Below the pieces are notes generated by a model. It had not been told where the DNA came from, did no database searches, and saw only the letters and a list, made by a program, of their open reading frames with translations. 64,000 bases of DNA from the NCBI RefSeq assembly GCF_000159315.1, contig NZ_GG669992.1, positions 635,045 through 699,044 of the forward strand. Reading direction: 5' to 3'. Shown one piece after another: positions 26,356 to 35,239 of this stretch (its first letter is position 1; each line of letters begins with the position of its first letter). The translations under genes were made by a program, and so were the position numbers. Source of the DNA: Lentilactobacillus hilgardii DSM 20176 = ATCC 8290 (GTDB taxonomy: Bacteria > Bacillota > Bacilli > Lactobacillales > Lactobacillaceae).

Positions 26356-26913
26356 ATGAAACGATTTTTAATGATTTTTTCAACACTGGCAATTACTGCA
26401 GTGATTGTTTTGGCGTTATTGGCTGGCTTTGGTTCAAGAAAAACAACCTATGCAAAGTATAAAGCAATCGGCTCAACGGTCAATTGGCATGAGCCATCGG
26501 AAAGTCAGCCGTATCCGAATTTGAAAAAAGAGTCAAACCTTTGGATATACGTCAGTACCAAAAACCAACGTGTTTATTTGCATGGCAATGGTCAGGTGAT
26601 TTATAAGATGTACTGTTCAACTGGGGAGGCCTCATCGCCAACACCCAAAGGGACCTTTCACATTCAAGCCCAACGTGGCAAATCATTTTATAATGCGGCC
26701 TCGGGTGAAGGTGCCAACTACTGGGTATCATGGTTGGATCATGGCGTTTACCTTTTCCATAGTGTGCCAGTGACCAAGACTGGGCAATATATCCCCTCCC
26801 AAGCTGAAAAATTAGGAACGCCGGCATCTCATGGGTGTGTTCGCTTAACGGTTGCCGATGCTTATTGGATGTATAAAAATATTCCTTATGGGACAAAAGT
26901 TGTTATTAAATGA
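26356..26913 (+). CDS. L,D-transpeptidase (YkuD family)
   Basis: A 185-residue membrane-anchored enzyme: N-terminal transmembrane segment (about 5-26) and a YkuD catalytic domain ending in SHGCVRL with the nucleophile Cys near residue 155 and the upstream His in HGVYLFHS. L,D-transpeptidases form 3-3 peptidoglycan cross-links or attach proteins. It is short, essentially anchor plus catalytic domain. It is monocistronic, with GGGGG upstream of ATG and a terminator after the stop. Confidence 0.88.
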   Translation: MKRFLMIFSTLAITAVIVLALLAGFGSRKTTYAKYKAIGSTVNWHEPSESQPYPNLKKESNLWIYVSTKNQRVYLHGNGQVIYKMYCSTGEASSPTPKGTFHIQAQRGKSFYNAASGEGANYWVSWLDHGVYLFHSVPVTKTGQYIPSQAEKLGTPASHGCVRLTVADAYWMYKNIPYGTKVVIK

Positions 26914-26920
26914 AAAAATT

Positions 26921-26971
26921 AAAACGAGGGACTGAGTCAAAAGTGAATTTGATTCAGTTCCTCGTTTTTAT
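26921..26971. terminator. Terminator of L,D-transpeptidase gene
   Basis: AAAACGAGG...ACTGA pairs with TCAGT...CCTCGTTTTT; A and T tracts on both strands. Confidence 0.85.
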
Positions 26972-27040
26972 AAAAATAAAATAATATCACTAAAATGCGT
27001 GACAAAAACCGACCTTGTGCTTTGTTGGCACACGATGTTT

Positions 27041-27358
27041 CTAGTATACTTCCACAATCCAGTTTTTATTTCGATCGGCACTATTGATCAGGTCGGGCTG
27101 ATAAAGTAGTTCTGTATGAAACCTAACGACTTCTCCACTTTCCGGAGAATGAAGAACGGTTGTATCGCTAACGGTATTGGGGCTCTCAAGCGTCAAGAAG
27201 TCATGCCCATCACGAATTTCTTTATCGGATGTTGAGAATGTGACTGAGGAAATTTCGCCGAACTCTTCACGGGCGGCATCACTTAAGCCGATCCTAAAGT
27301 TGCCGTCAGTGGCACGAGCTTTCCAGAAGTAACGTGAATCATCAATTGTACCAGCCAT
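27041..27358 (-). CDS. GcvH-like protein lacking the lipoyl lysine
   Basis: A 105-residue paralogue of the GcvH-like protein at 24803-25111. Both begin MA-x-x-IDDS, share RIGLxDxAR, and end NWI(I/V)E(L/V)Y. At the position aligned with lipoyl Lys61, this copy has Asn61 within LESPNTVSDTTVLHSP, and the hairpin is three residues longer. It therefore should not be lipoylated. The upstream AAGGGATGATTAAC is almost identical to that of the paralogue, supporting a duplication. It could bind LplA or the carrier in a regulatory way, or be drifting. Monocistronic. Confidence 0.72.
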   Translation of the reverse strand: MAGTIDDSRYFWKARATDGNFRIGLSDAAREEFGEISSVTFSTSDKEIRDGHDFLTLESPNTVSDTTVLHSPESGEVVRFHTELLYQPDLINSADRNKNWIVEVY

Positions 27359-27553
27359 GTTAATCATCCCTTCACGGTTTTATTCTTAACCTCTATTATC
27401 GGTCTTATTGTGGAAATTTGATAGGAAAAGGGCGTGGATTTTTTCAGAATATTAAAAAAGGTTGGAATTTATTCTTTTTGATACGGTCTTGTTCAGAATC
27501 AATGATTATCGGTTGCACGTTTTGAAGTAAATTTTCAGCTGTATTATCGTGAT

Positions 27554-27603
27554 AGTCAAACAACGTTGGAGCAAGAACTTTTCTGCTTCAACGTTGTTTG
27601 ACT
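27554..27603. terminator. Hairpin terminator after the aldo/keto reductase
   Basis: A 20-bp stem with one mismatch (27554-27573 with 27584-27603); the T-rich tail lies on the minus-strand side after the reductase stop. Confidence 0.8.
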
Positions 27604-27616
27604 TGTTTTATAAAAT

Positions 27617-28462
27617 TTATCGGATATCTAAAGGTTGTTTACTGGTCGGCTTTGGAAACTGGGTATCAAGTTTTGCCAAATCATCATCAGAAAGTGTGAT
27701 TAAACCAGCTTTTACATTGTCAACAGCGTGCTTAGGATCACCTGATTGAGGAATGGCAAGTGTACTGCCGTCACGAATTGCCCAAGCCAGCAAAATCTGC
27801 CATGGCGTTGCGTGATGCACTTCGGCAACTTCTTTAACGGCTGAATGATTGATTAATTGACCGCGTTCGTCACCAGCGGCTACCGGTGTGTAGGCAATCA
27901 AAGGAATGCCCTGCTGACGCTGCCAGGGAAGAAGGCTGTATTCGATACCGCGACTGCCGAGATTATAAAGGTCTTCGTTTGCGGCTACCTGATCGCCACC
28001 CGGCAAATCAAGCAGCTCTTTCATATCGGGGAGGTCAAAGTTGGAAACACCCCAGCGCTTGATTTTACCCTTTTTCTGCATTAATTGGAGTGTTTCAACG
28101 GTTTCACTTAATGGAACGGCGCCTCGCCAGTGATAGAGGTAGAGGTCCACGTAGTCGGTGCCGAGCAGCTTCAAACTGGTATCTAAGCGGTGCTCCATTC
28201 TATCAGCGGAGGCGTTGGAAGGAAGAACCTTGTCAATTAAGAATAAGTGATCACGATTAATATTGGCAATGGCTTCACCAACCAGCTTTTCACTGCGGCC
28301 GTTGCCGTACATTTCCGCAGTATCAATGACATTTGCCCCGGCATCGATACCGGCTTGGATTGCTTTGATTTCTGTTGAACGGGTTGCTGCAGAATCTCCC
28401 ATATGCCAGGTACCAAGGCCGATTGCCGGAACCATTCTGTCGCCAAGATGTAAGTCTTTCAT
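27617..28462 (-). CDS. Aldo/keto reductase
   Basis: A 281-residue NADPH-dependent aldo/keto reductase with the catalytic tetrad visible: Asp and Tyr in VIDTAEMYG, Lys in LIDKVLPS and His in YLYHWRG. The C-terminal cofactor region (LAIPQSGDPKHAVDN) is present. It should reduce small carbonyls in the cytoplasm; the substrate is not predictable. It is a single gene with a GGAGG-like site before ATG. It is only distantly related to the second aldo/keto reductase at 41489. Confidence 0.88.
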   Translation of the reverse strand: MKDLHLGDRMVPAIGLGTWHMGDSAATRSTEIKAIQAGIDAGANVIDTAEMYGNGRSEKLVGEAIANINRDHLFLIDKVLPSNASADRMEHRLDTSLKLLGTDYVDLYLYHWRGAVPLSETVETLQLMQKKGKIKRWGVSNFDLPDMKELLDLPGGDQVAANEDLYNLGSRGIEYSLLPWQRQQGIPLIAYTPVAAGDERGQLINHSAVKEVAEVHHATPWQILLAWAIRDGSTLAIPQSGDPKHAVDNVKAGLITLSDDDLAKLDTQFPKPTSKQPLDIR

Positions 28463-28580
28463 AAAAAATTAGCCTCCTAATTGATTAGAAATGTGTTTTC
28501 AACTGTTTGTTTTGCTACTTAGAAACATCGTGAAAACGTGACGCTAGGTTCATTATAGGAGTGAAAAACGGGTTAATCAA

Positions 28581-30041
28581 TCAGTTCCTGATGCGTAACC
28601 AGTTAAAGATCTTTTCGGCATCTTTGAATGGCACATAACGGATTTCGACTTGTTCGTTATGATTTCCGTGGCGAACATTTACTCGCAGGTGTGCCAGTTT
28701 TTTATGGGACATCCAAATGGATTGGTTAAGACTGAAGGATTGGACATTCTTTTTGGGAATAATGAATTCGGTTCTTGTGAAAAGCCAACCGGATTGCATG
28801 ATCAACTGATCGCCATGGAGTTGCCAGCCGGTATTACTTGATGAGTACCAACCCAGGAAGAATGCGATGATCAATAAAAGCAGACTGAATGCACCCCAGA
28901 GTCTAAAGAAATAGATGCAGCCGGCAATTGGAATAAGCGTCCAAAGAATGGCATTTCGAATAAAATAAAAATAATGTCGTTTTGGCAATCTTTCAAGGGA
29001 AATGAACTGATCCGGTGCCCAACTTACAAAAGGCTTTAATTGGTTAAAAACGTCGTGAGTCTTGATAACCGGTAAAATCATCATGTCATTGCCCTTATCA
29101 TCATCTCCTGCCGAAGAAGCCGCTAACGCCTGAACAGTTGAAATTTTGGCCCACTGTCGGAGAACGTTTTGTTTAACCCTAAGGGCTTGGATGCGGTTGA
29201 TAGGGATGGTGACAGATTTTCTTTGAAACAGGCCCTGGTAGGTTTTTAATTGGTTTGATTCGGAAGTTAAGGTGAATTTATAATATTTTTGAACGAGTGA
29301 AAAATAGGATCCCACCACCGCAATGATGACAATCAATAAGACAATCCCGCTGATAATCAGGATAGATTGCGAGATGATTTCCTTGGTGACCGTGTTGAGA
29401 AAATGTTTAGGGATATATTCCTGAATCTTTCCGTAAACGGCAGCGAGTACGCCCATTAATGGCAGAATGCCAAACGAAGTCAAGGCAAATACATTAAGAT
29501 CATGAGGATTGATTTCGTAATGGTGAGTGGCCGTTATTGAAATTGAAGAATCAACTGCTGGTTTTGCTGATTGATCTGTTGTTAAGCCTGGCATCGTTGA
29601 ATTTCCCTTAACTGCTAAGCGTTTGCGCTCGATTTCTTCACGAACGCTTTCGGAAACGACCGGTAACGTGACTTCAGGACGATGACTTTCGTGACCGGCC
29701 GTCTCAATTTTTAATTGTTCCAAATGCAGTGGTTTCAAAAAGAACCATTGACTGCGTTGGATTGTCTGAATCCGACCATAGGGGATGTGCGTGTGACGTT
29801 TAACAAAGATACCGGAATTAATGGTTATCATATCGCCGCCGATTTGAAAGGTGAAAAAGAAAAATTTCAGTAATCCGATAATAATAACCAGGCTCAATAG
29901 TGTTCCAATGACGACCCAGAAGTTGGTTCGTTGAGACGGAAGGGCGATAAGGGCAAAAATTCCCCAGTTAAGAATGCCTTTGTAAGCATAGTAAAATAAA
30001 GAAAATGGGTTTAGATGCTGCTTGGGAGCTTCAGACGTCAT
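28581..30041 (-). CDS. bPH2-domain membrane protein, YdbT-like
   Basis: A 486-residue membrane protein with bacterial pleckstrin-homology bPH2 (DUF304) domains separated by pairs of transmembrane segments. There are TM pairs near 20-60, 195-245 and 360-400, with bPH2 segments beginning GIFVKRHTHIPYGRIQTIQ, GLFQRKSVTIPINRIQALR and GWLFTRTEFIIPKKNVQSF. It matches B. subtilis YdbT in size and layout. The start overlaps the end of the YdbS-like gene by 11 bases. Together they probably act at the membrane or envelope; in B. subtilis the pair influences resistance to certain antimicrobials. Confidence 0.8.
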   Translation of the reverse strand: MTSEAPKQHLNPFSLFYYAYKGILNWGIFALIALPSQRTNFWVVIGTLLSLVIIIGLLKFFFFTFQIGGDMITINSGIFVKRHTHIPYGRIQTIQRSQWFFLKPLHLEQLKIETAGHESHRPEVTLPVVSESVREEIERKRLAVKGNSTMPGLTTDQSAKPAVDSSISITATHHYEINPHDLNVFALTSFGILPLMGVLAAVYGKIQEYIPKHFLNTVTKEIISQSILIISGIVLLIVIIAVVGSYFSLVQKYYKFTLTSESNQLKTYQGLFQRKSVTIPINRIQALRVKQNVLRQWAKISTVQALAASSAGDDDKGNDMMILPVIKTHDVFNQLKPFVSWAPDQFISLERLPKRHYFYFIRNAILWTLIPIAGCIYFFRLWGAFSLLLLIIAFFLGWYSSSNTGWQLHGDQLIMQSGWLFTRTEFIIPKKNVQSFSLNQSIWMSHKKLAHLRVNVRHGNHNEQVEIRYVPFKDAEKIFNWLRIRN

Positions 30042-30510
30042 TTTCTTTCACCTCCACGGCCAGTTGCATGATTTGGCGGCGTAATTGCTCGGCTGTTTGT
30101 GGTTCCAGCCCGTCAATCTTGTGGGAAGTTGAGGCAGTTGTAATTTGAACTGTTTGTAACTTTTGTGATTGAAGGATAGGTCCAGCTGAAAGGGTGACGT
30201 CCTGCACACGTGCGATTGGAATTGAAACAAGCTTTTTGAAAATGTAGCCGGATTGTAATTCAACGGCATCGGCGGTTAGGTTATAGCGCCAAAAGGCATA
30301 ACGGTACGAAACCAATATCAGCTCAAATATGAGATCAATGATCGCAATTGCACCAAAGCCTATTCCCGGCCAAAACAACCACTGCCAATTTAAAAAAATG
30401 AATGCGATGTAACAGCCGATTGCAATGATAAGTAGGATGGCAAAGTTGATGAAGGCGGAGATCCGCCAAACGTTTTTAATCTTTTCTGGTAAATGGGTTC
30501 CTTCTGTCAA
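30031..30510 (-). CDS. bPH2-domain membrane protein, YdbS-like
   Basis: A 159-residue protein with two transmembrane helices (about 15-65) followed by one bPH2 domain (GYIFKKLVSIPIARVQDVTL). It is the short partner of the YdbT-like protein in a translationally coupled two-gene operon. No catalytic residues are known in this family. Confidence 0.8.
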   Translation of the reverse strand: MTEGTHLPEKIKNVWRISAFINFAILLIIAIGCYIAFIFLNWQWLFWPGIGFGAIAIIDLIFELILVSYRYAFWRYNLTADAVELQSGYIFKKLVSIPIARVQDVTLSAGPILQSQKLQTVQITTASTSHKIDGLEPQTAEQLRRQIMQLAVEVKENDV

Positions 30511-30609
30511 AATAAATCACTCCTCTTAATATGTATTGCCCTTACGTGAAGTGTACAGAATAGCTATTGAAAAATCCAATTCTTATTATGTTATTATTGT
30601 TCTTTTGTG

Positions 30610-30639
30610 TAGACACGCCGAGAAGAATGGCGTTATACT
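30610..30639 (+). promoter_or_regulatory. Promoter with dyad in spacer, MFS gene
   Basis: TAGACA (30610-30615), 18-bp spacer, TATACT (30634-30639). The spacer contains ACGCC...GGCGT, a 5-bp dyad that could be a regulator site. Confidence 0.4.
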
Positions 30640-30680
30640 ATCTTTTATGCGGTCTACGACTTTAAAAAGGGGATGATTAA

Positions 30681-31880
30681 TTGTCAGTAAAAGTAAGGAA
30701 CGCCATTATTGTGCTGATTTTTGGAAATTTTTTGGTTTGTATCGGGATGAGTCTGATTTTTCCGGTGATGCCGTTTATTAAAAATGAACTTCATCTGTCG
30801 GCAACCGATATGGGTATTATGAATTCACTATTTGCCTTTGCGCAATTGATTGCCTCCCCAATTGTTGGCCAGATTTCCGATCGAATTGGTCGAAAGCCTG
30901 TTTTGGTCTGGGGATTAGGGCTATATATGATTTCTGAAATTCTATTTGCGGCAACAAATTGGTTGTGGATGTTTGACATTTCACGGACAATCGGTGGTTT
31001 GTCAGCCGCAATGGTCGTGCCAACAACCAACGCTTTGGCAGCGGACTTAACGACGCCAAGGCAACGGGCCAGAGTGATCGGTCTGCTTTCGGCAGCTTTT
31101 AGTGGTGGCTTGATTTTAGGCCCGGGGATTGGTGGCTTTCTCGCTAAAATCGATTATAAAACACCGTTTTGGTGTGCAGCTGTCTTAGGGTTGCTCAGTA
31201 TGATTTCGCTACAGGCCATGTTACCGAGTGAAAAAGAAATTGAAAGTATTGCAAAGGATAGTATTGTCCCACCGATTTCGAAGGGGCCCAGCCGTGCAAC
31301 TTGGAAACAAACTAAGCGGTTATTCAGCGGTCCTATGAAAATCTTATTTCTGTTGATTTTGATATCATCATTTGGATTAGTTGGTTTTGAGAGTATTTAC
31401 AGTTTGTATGTCAATGAGGTGTTTGGATTTACGATCGGCAATATTGCCCTGGTACTAACGCTGAATGGGTTGTTATCACTGATGTTTCAGGCGCTTTTAT
31501 TCGACCGTTTGGTGACGTGGCTAACAGAGAAACGTTTAACCAGATATTGTTTCTTCTTAGCGGCTGCCGGAACGGTTTGGATTATTCTCGCTCACAGTAA
31601 ACTTGAAGTGATCATTGCAACTTTGATCGTCTTCACATCATATGATCTCATTCGACCGGCAATCACAACCCTTTTAACAAAGGCAAGCGCGACCGGACAA
31701 GGTTTGATTAACGGCGTTAATATGTCACTAACAAGTGTTGGTAACATCATTGGACCGATTATGTCGGGGGCCTTGTTAGACATGAACTATCATGTTCCAT
31801 ATGTGATAGTGGCAGCGTTTCTGGCTTTGTCGTGGTTGATGACGTACATGGTTAAGGATCATTTTACTGTAACAATTTGA
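30681..31880 (+). CDS. MFS multidrug-type efflux transporter
   Basis: A 399-residue major facilitator with 12 predicted transmembrane helices. Motif A GQISDRIGRKPVLVWG lies near 60-75, and motif C-like GGLILGPGIGGF in helix 5 marks drug:H+ antiporters of the TetA/NorA type. It should export hydrophobic drugs using the proton gradient; the substrate is not predictable. TTG start with AGGGGATGA six bases upstream. It ends at a terminator and is followed by a MarR-controlled ABC pump. Confidence 0.85.
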   Translation: MSVKVRNAIIVLIFGNFLVCIGMSLIFPVMPFIKNELHLSATDMGIMNSLFAFAQLIASPIVGQISDRIGRKPVLVWGLGLYMISEILFAATNWLWMFDISRTIGGLSAAMVVPTTNALAADLTTPRQRARVIGLLSAAFSGGLILGPGIGGFLAKIDYKTPFWCAAVLGLLSMISLQAMLPSEKEIESIAKDSIVPPISKGPSRATWKQTKRLFSGPMKILFLLILISSFGLVGFESIYSLYVNEVFGFTIGNIALVLTLNGLLSLMFQALLFDRLVTWLTEKRLTRYCFFLAAAGTVWIILAHSKLEVIIATLIVFTSYDLIRPAITTLLTKASATGQGLINGVNMSLTSVGNIIGPIMSGALLDMNYHVPYVIVAAFLALSWLMTYMVKDHFTVTI

Positions 31881-31926
31881 GGTGCCATCTGCATTAGAAA
31901 GCGCTTGAAAATGGTTTATAAAACAG

Positions 31927-31964
31927 TCAGTTTGGCCCTTTCTACCAAGCTGATTTTTATTTTT
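31927..31964 (+). terminator. Terminator of the MFS gene
   Basis: TCAGTTTGG and CCAAGCTGA form a 9-bp stem (one G-U pair) followed by a T-rich run. Confidence 0.75.
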
Positions 31965-31982
31965 AAAAAATATTAGTTTTGG

Positions 31983-32050
31983 TTGACAAAGACTAACTAA
32001 CTATCTATAATTCATTTTGTTAGTTTAATCAGGAAGAGACTAACTAAATA
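31983..32050 (+). promoter_or_regulatory. Consensus promoter with MarR-type operators
   Basis: TTGACA (31983-31988), 17 bp, TATAAT (32006-32011). AACTAACTA lies inside the spacer, and GTTAGTTT (32019-32026) with ACTAACTAA (32039-32047) forms an inverted repeat just downstream. Autorepression by the adjacent MarR protein is the simplest reading. Confidence 0.65.
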
Positions 32051-32065
32051 ATAAGGTTAAGGAAA

Positions 32066-32650
32066 GTGAACAAAATGACTTACAATTCACAGGAACTTTT
32101 AAATCTTTTTGGCCGTTTATTTCAACAACGTGCTTTCATGTCTGCCGCAATTAAAAGCGTTCAATTTGGACGTTCCCAGGATCCGCAAAAGAATCCAAAT
32201 CAGTTGCGCGTTCTTCATGAACTGGCGGAAAAGAAAGCATTAACGAATACTGACATTGTTGAAGCGTTGGACATTCGACCAAGTTCGGTCAGTGCGATGG
32301 TAAGTAAATTAGAGGCCGCCGGCTTAATCGAACGGCATGAATCCCCGGATGATAAACGGGTGATGCTGATTTCACTGACGGAAAAAGGGCAAAACATGAT
32401 TAATGATTCTCGGCAGTTCACGGATCAACTATCCGAGTCGCTTTTCTCGTCACTGACGGACGATGAACAGCAGCAACTTTGCAAATTATTGGGTAAATTG
32501 ATTACCGATTTGGAACAAAAAATGCCGGAAAATTGGTCAGAGCCCAAAAATTTTGCGGATTTTATGAGAATGGCTCATGATTGGCACCACAATATGGACG
32601 GATTAAATCGTGACTTTCCATTTGGCGGATTTAATCGGAACCGGGATTAG
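32066..32650 (+). CDS. MarR-family transcriptional regulator
   Basis: A 194-residue winged-helix regulator. The central region has ALTNTDIVEALDIRPSSVSAMVSKLEAAGLIERHESPDDKRVMLISLTEKG, the MarR recognition helix and wing. The C-terminal extension of about 40 residues is rich in aromatic and charged residues and is unusual in length. AAGGAAAG precedes the ATG. It lies 11 bases before the ABC transporter gene and behind a promoter with repeated TTAGTT half-sites, so it probably represses its own operon until a drug binds. Confidence 0.88.
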   Translation: MNKMTYNSQELLNLFGRLFQQRAFMSAAIKSVQFGRSQDPQKNPNQLRVLHELAEKKALTNTDIVEALDIRPSSVSAMVSKLEAAGLIERHESPDDKRVMLISLTEKGQNMINDSRQFTDQLSESLFSSLTDDEQQQLCKLLGKLITDLEQKMPENWSEPKNFADFMRMAHDWHHNMDGLNRDFPFGGFNRNRD

Positions 32651-32661
32651 GGGGTAAGATT

Positions 32662-34422
32662 ATGGAACAGGTTATGCAGCAACCCACCAGGCCAAAGAAC
32701 AAATCAAAATTCAAAATTAAGGGGTTTCTGCAGCTGATTGCGCAAATCAAGCCTAAGTATTGGCAATTGGGTGTAGGGCTTTTGCTGGGAATGATTGCCA
32801 CGGGAATGCAATTAGCTGTGCCAAAGTTTGCCAAAGATTTGATCAACCAGTTGGGTCATCATCTCAACACGCAACTGGTTATCGGCGTGATTCTGCTTTT
32901 TGTGGCGAGTGCGCTGATTAGTGCCTTTTCTGGTGCAATATTGGGCTTCTTCGGTGAAAACGTTGTTTATAAACTTCGAGGGAAGCTATGGCAGAAATTG
33001 TTGGTATTACCGGTCAACTATTACGATGAAACCAAATCCGGTGAGATTACCTCGCGATTGGTAAATGATTCTACTCAAGTGAAGGATTTGCTTGCCAATT
33101 CTTTGCCGAATATGGCAACGTCACTTCTTCAATTGGTGGGCGCATTTATTCTAATGCTGGTTATGGACTGGAAAATGACCGTCATGATGTTTATTGCCGT
33201 TCCGTTGGTTATTTTGGCAATTCTGCCTGTGGCAAACAAATCTCGAAAGATTGCGCATGCCCGTCAGGATGCCCTGGCTGATTTTAATGGCTCGGCAAGT
33301 GAAATTTTAAGTGAAGTTCGGCTTGTTAAATCATCAAATGCCGAAGCAGTCGAGCGGCAATCCGGTCATAACCGCATTTCAAAGCTTTATCAAATCGGGT
33401 TGAAAGAGGCAATTTATGATTCCGTCGCAGGACCATTGATGACAATGGTGATGATGGGGATGGTTGTAGCGATGTTGGCCTATGGTGCCAGCAGGGTAGC
33501 CCAAGGTACGATGGATATGGGGACACTGTTTTCATTTCTGATGTATTTAGTTCAAATGGTTGGTCCGTTTGCGACCCTCGGGCAATTCCTTTCAGCAACT
33601 GCCAAAGCCAGTGGATCGACTGACCGGATTCAAGAATTACTTGGCACATCAGAGGAGAATCAGGTTGATGGGCGCCCTGTTGATGCGCAAGGTCAAACAT
33701 TAAGTATGAACAAAGTTGATTTTGTTTATGAGGACGGTAAATCTGTGTTAAATAAGGTTTCGTTTGAAGCTAAGCCAAATTCGATTGTAGCCTTTGCCGG
33801 ACCTTCAGGCGGTGGTAAATCAACGATCTTTAGTCTGCTGGAACGTTTTTATCAGCCAACTGGCGGTACAATCAAAATAGGCAACCTGAATCTTGAATCG
33901 GTTAACTTGACGGACTGGCGGGAACAAATCGGATTGGTTAGTCAAGATGCTGCTATTATGGCTGGAACGATTCGTTACAATTTAACCTATGGTCTCAGCG
34001 GTCAGTATTCGGATGAGCAGTTGTGGCACGTTCTTGAAATGGCGTACGCTAAGGAATTTGTTGAGGCGATGCCGGATGGGCTGGATACCCAGGTTGGTGA
34101 GCGGGGTGTTAAAGTCTCTGGTGGTCAACGTCAACGTTTGGCGATTGCCCGAGCATTCTTACGTGATCCTAAAATTCTGATGCTGGATGAAGCAACTGCC
34201 AGCTTGGATTCGGAATCGGAAATGATGGTTCAAAAAGCGTTGGAAAAATTGATGCATAATCGAACCACTTTGGTCATTGCGCACCGTTTGAGTACGATTG
34301 TGGATGCCGATCAAATCTACTTTATAGAAAAAGGTCACGTCAGCGGTCATGGCACTCATAAACAGTTGGTAGCGGAATTACCATTATACCGTGAATATGT
34401 AGAAAATCAGATGAGTATGTAA
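32662..34422 (+). CDS. ABC multidrug exporter half-transporter
   Basis: A 586-residue fused exporter (six transmembrane helices, then ATPase) of the LmrA/BmrA type. Walker A is GPSGGGKST near 381-389, the signature VSGGQRQRLAIARA near 492-505 and Walker B ILMLDEATASLDSE near 512-525, with H-loop Ile-Ala-His-Arg after. It likely homodimerises and extrudes lipophilic drugs. It is co-transcribed with the MarR regulator. Confidence 0.92.
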   Translation: MEQVMQQPTRPKNKSKFKIKGFLQLIAQIKPKYWQLGVGLLLGMIATGMQLAVPKFAKDLINQLGHHLNTQLVIGVILLFVASALISAFSGAILGFFGENVVYKLRGKLWQKLLVLPVNYYDETKSGEITSRLVNDSTQVKDLLANSLPNMATSLLQLVGAFILMLVMDWKMTVMMFIAVPLVILAILPVANKSRKIAHARQDALADFNGSASEILSEVRLVKSSNAEAVERQSGHNRISKLYQIGLKEAIYDSVAGPLMTMVMMGMVVAMLAYGASRVAQGTMDMGTLFSFLMYLVQMVGPFATLGQFLSATAKASGSTDRIQELLGTSEENQVDGRPVDAQGQTLSMNKVDFVYEDGKSVLNKVSFEAKPNSIVAFAGPSGGGKSTIFSLLERFYQPTGGTIKIGNLNLESVNLTDWREQIGLVSQDAAIMAGTIRYNLTYGLSGQYSDEQLWHVLEMAYAKEFVEAMPDGLDTQVGERGVKVSGGQRQRLAIARAFLRDPKILMLDEATASLDSESEMMVQKALEKLMHNRTTLVIAHRLSTIVDADQIYFIEKGHVSGHGTHKQLVAELPLYREYVENQMSM

Positions 34423-34522
34423 TTTTGTTGACGTAAAACGACTATCAGAACTTTGACAATCATATTATCGGTTAGTGATACGAGTCCGTTTATAAGGCTT
34501 AAACGATAATAGTTTGATAGTT

Positions 34523-34569
34523 AAAGAGGGTCTCAAAAATCTAGTTATTGATTGTTGAGATCCTCTTTT
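34523..34569. terminator. Bidirectional terminator, ABC pump / two-component operon
   Basis: AAAGAGG...TCTCAA pairs with TTGAGA...CCTCTTTT between convergent genes. Confidence 0.82.
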
Positions 34570-34633
34570 GGATAGTTAATCATTTTATAATGAACATTTT
34601 TTTATTTTTCAGTAAGATTGGCTGTCAAAATTC

Positions 34634-35239
34634 TCAGAACCATTTGTTGTTCTTAGCCATATTAACCGCTTCTAAGCGATTGTGAACGCCGAGTTTACTG
34701 AAAATAGCTGAAAGATAATTACGGACGGTACCGTTAGATAAGAAAAGCTTTTCAGCAATTTCTTTAGTCGTATCACCATCAGCGGCGGACTTTAGGACGA
34801 CCATTTCCTGATCACTCAAAGGGTTATCCGCCGCGTTAACCATATTGCGAACTAATTCTGGATCGTAAATTGTTTGGCCGGTCATGACATTTCGGATGGC
34901 TGTTACCAAGTCATCGCTTGGACTATCTTTCAAAAGATAACCGCTGACTTTGGCTTTTACCGCTCGCGCAAAATAAGCCTTTTGAGCAAAAGTCGTTAAA
35001 ATAATGACTTTAGTTGCTAAATGGGCTGCCAGGATGTCATCGGCAACATCCAGTCCGGTAGCTTTTGGCATTTCAATATCCAAAATGGCAATATCCGGTT
35101 TTAATCGATTAATATCCAGCCAAGCTGTTTGACCATCACCACTGGTACCGAGGACTTTGAGATCGTCTTCTAAGTTCAGAAGCTGTGCAAGTGCTGAACT
35201 CAACATACTTTGATCCTCTGCTAAATACAAGGTAATCAT
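34634..35239 (-). CDS. NarL/LuxR-family response regulator
   Basis: A 201-residue response regulator: receiver domain with phospho-Asp in AILDIEMPK near 53, Lys in YLLKDSP near 103, and a C-terminal LuxR-type helix-turn-helix (LSDQEMVVLKSAADGDTTKEIAEKLFLSNGTVRNYLSAI). ATG 35239 overlaps the kinase stop by 4 bases and has GGAGACC; the longer frame adds 8 codons without support. It is the last gene of the ATPase-permease-kinase-regulator operon, resembling B. subtilis YvfU. Confidence 0.9.
   Translation of the reverse strand: MITLYLAEDQSMLSSALAQLLNLEDDLKVLGTSGDGQTAWLDINRLKPDIAILDIEMPKATGLDVADDILAAHLATKVIILTTFAQKAYFARAVKAKVSGYLLKDSPSDDLVTAIRNVMTGQTIYDPELVRNMVNAADNPLSDQEMVVLKSAADGDTTKEIAEKLFLSNGTVRNYLSAIFSKLGVHNRLEAVNMAKNNKWF

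Noticed and set aside
31893..31909. cre-like GAAAGCGCTT after the MFS gene
   Set aside because: It lacks the TG and CA ends of the consensus and lies between a stop codon and a terminator, not on a promoter.
33326..33700. 124-codon minus-strand ORF in the ABC pump gene
   Set aside because: It is a shadow of the transmembrane-domain coding sequence without start signals.
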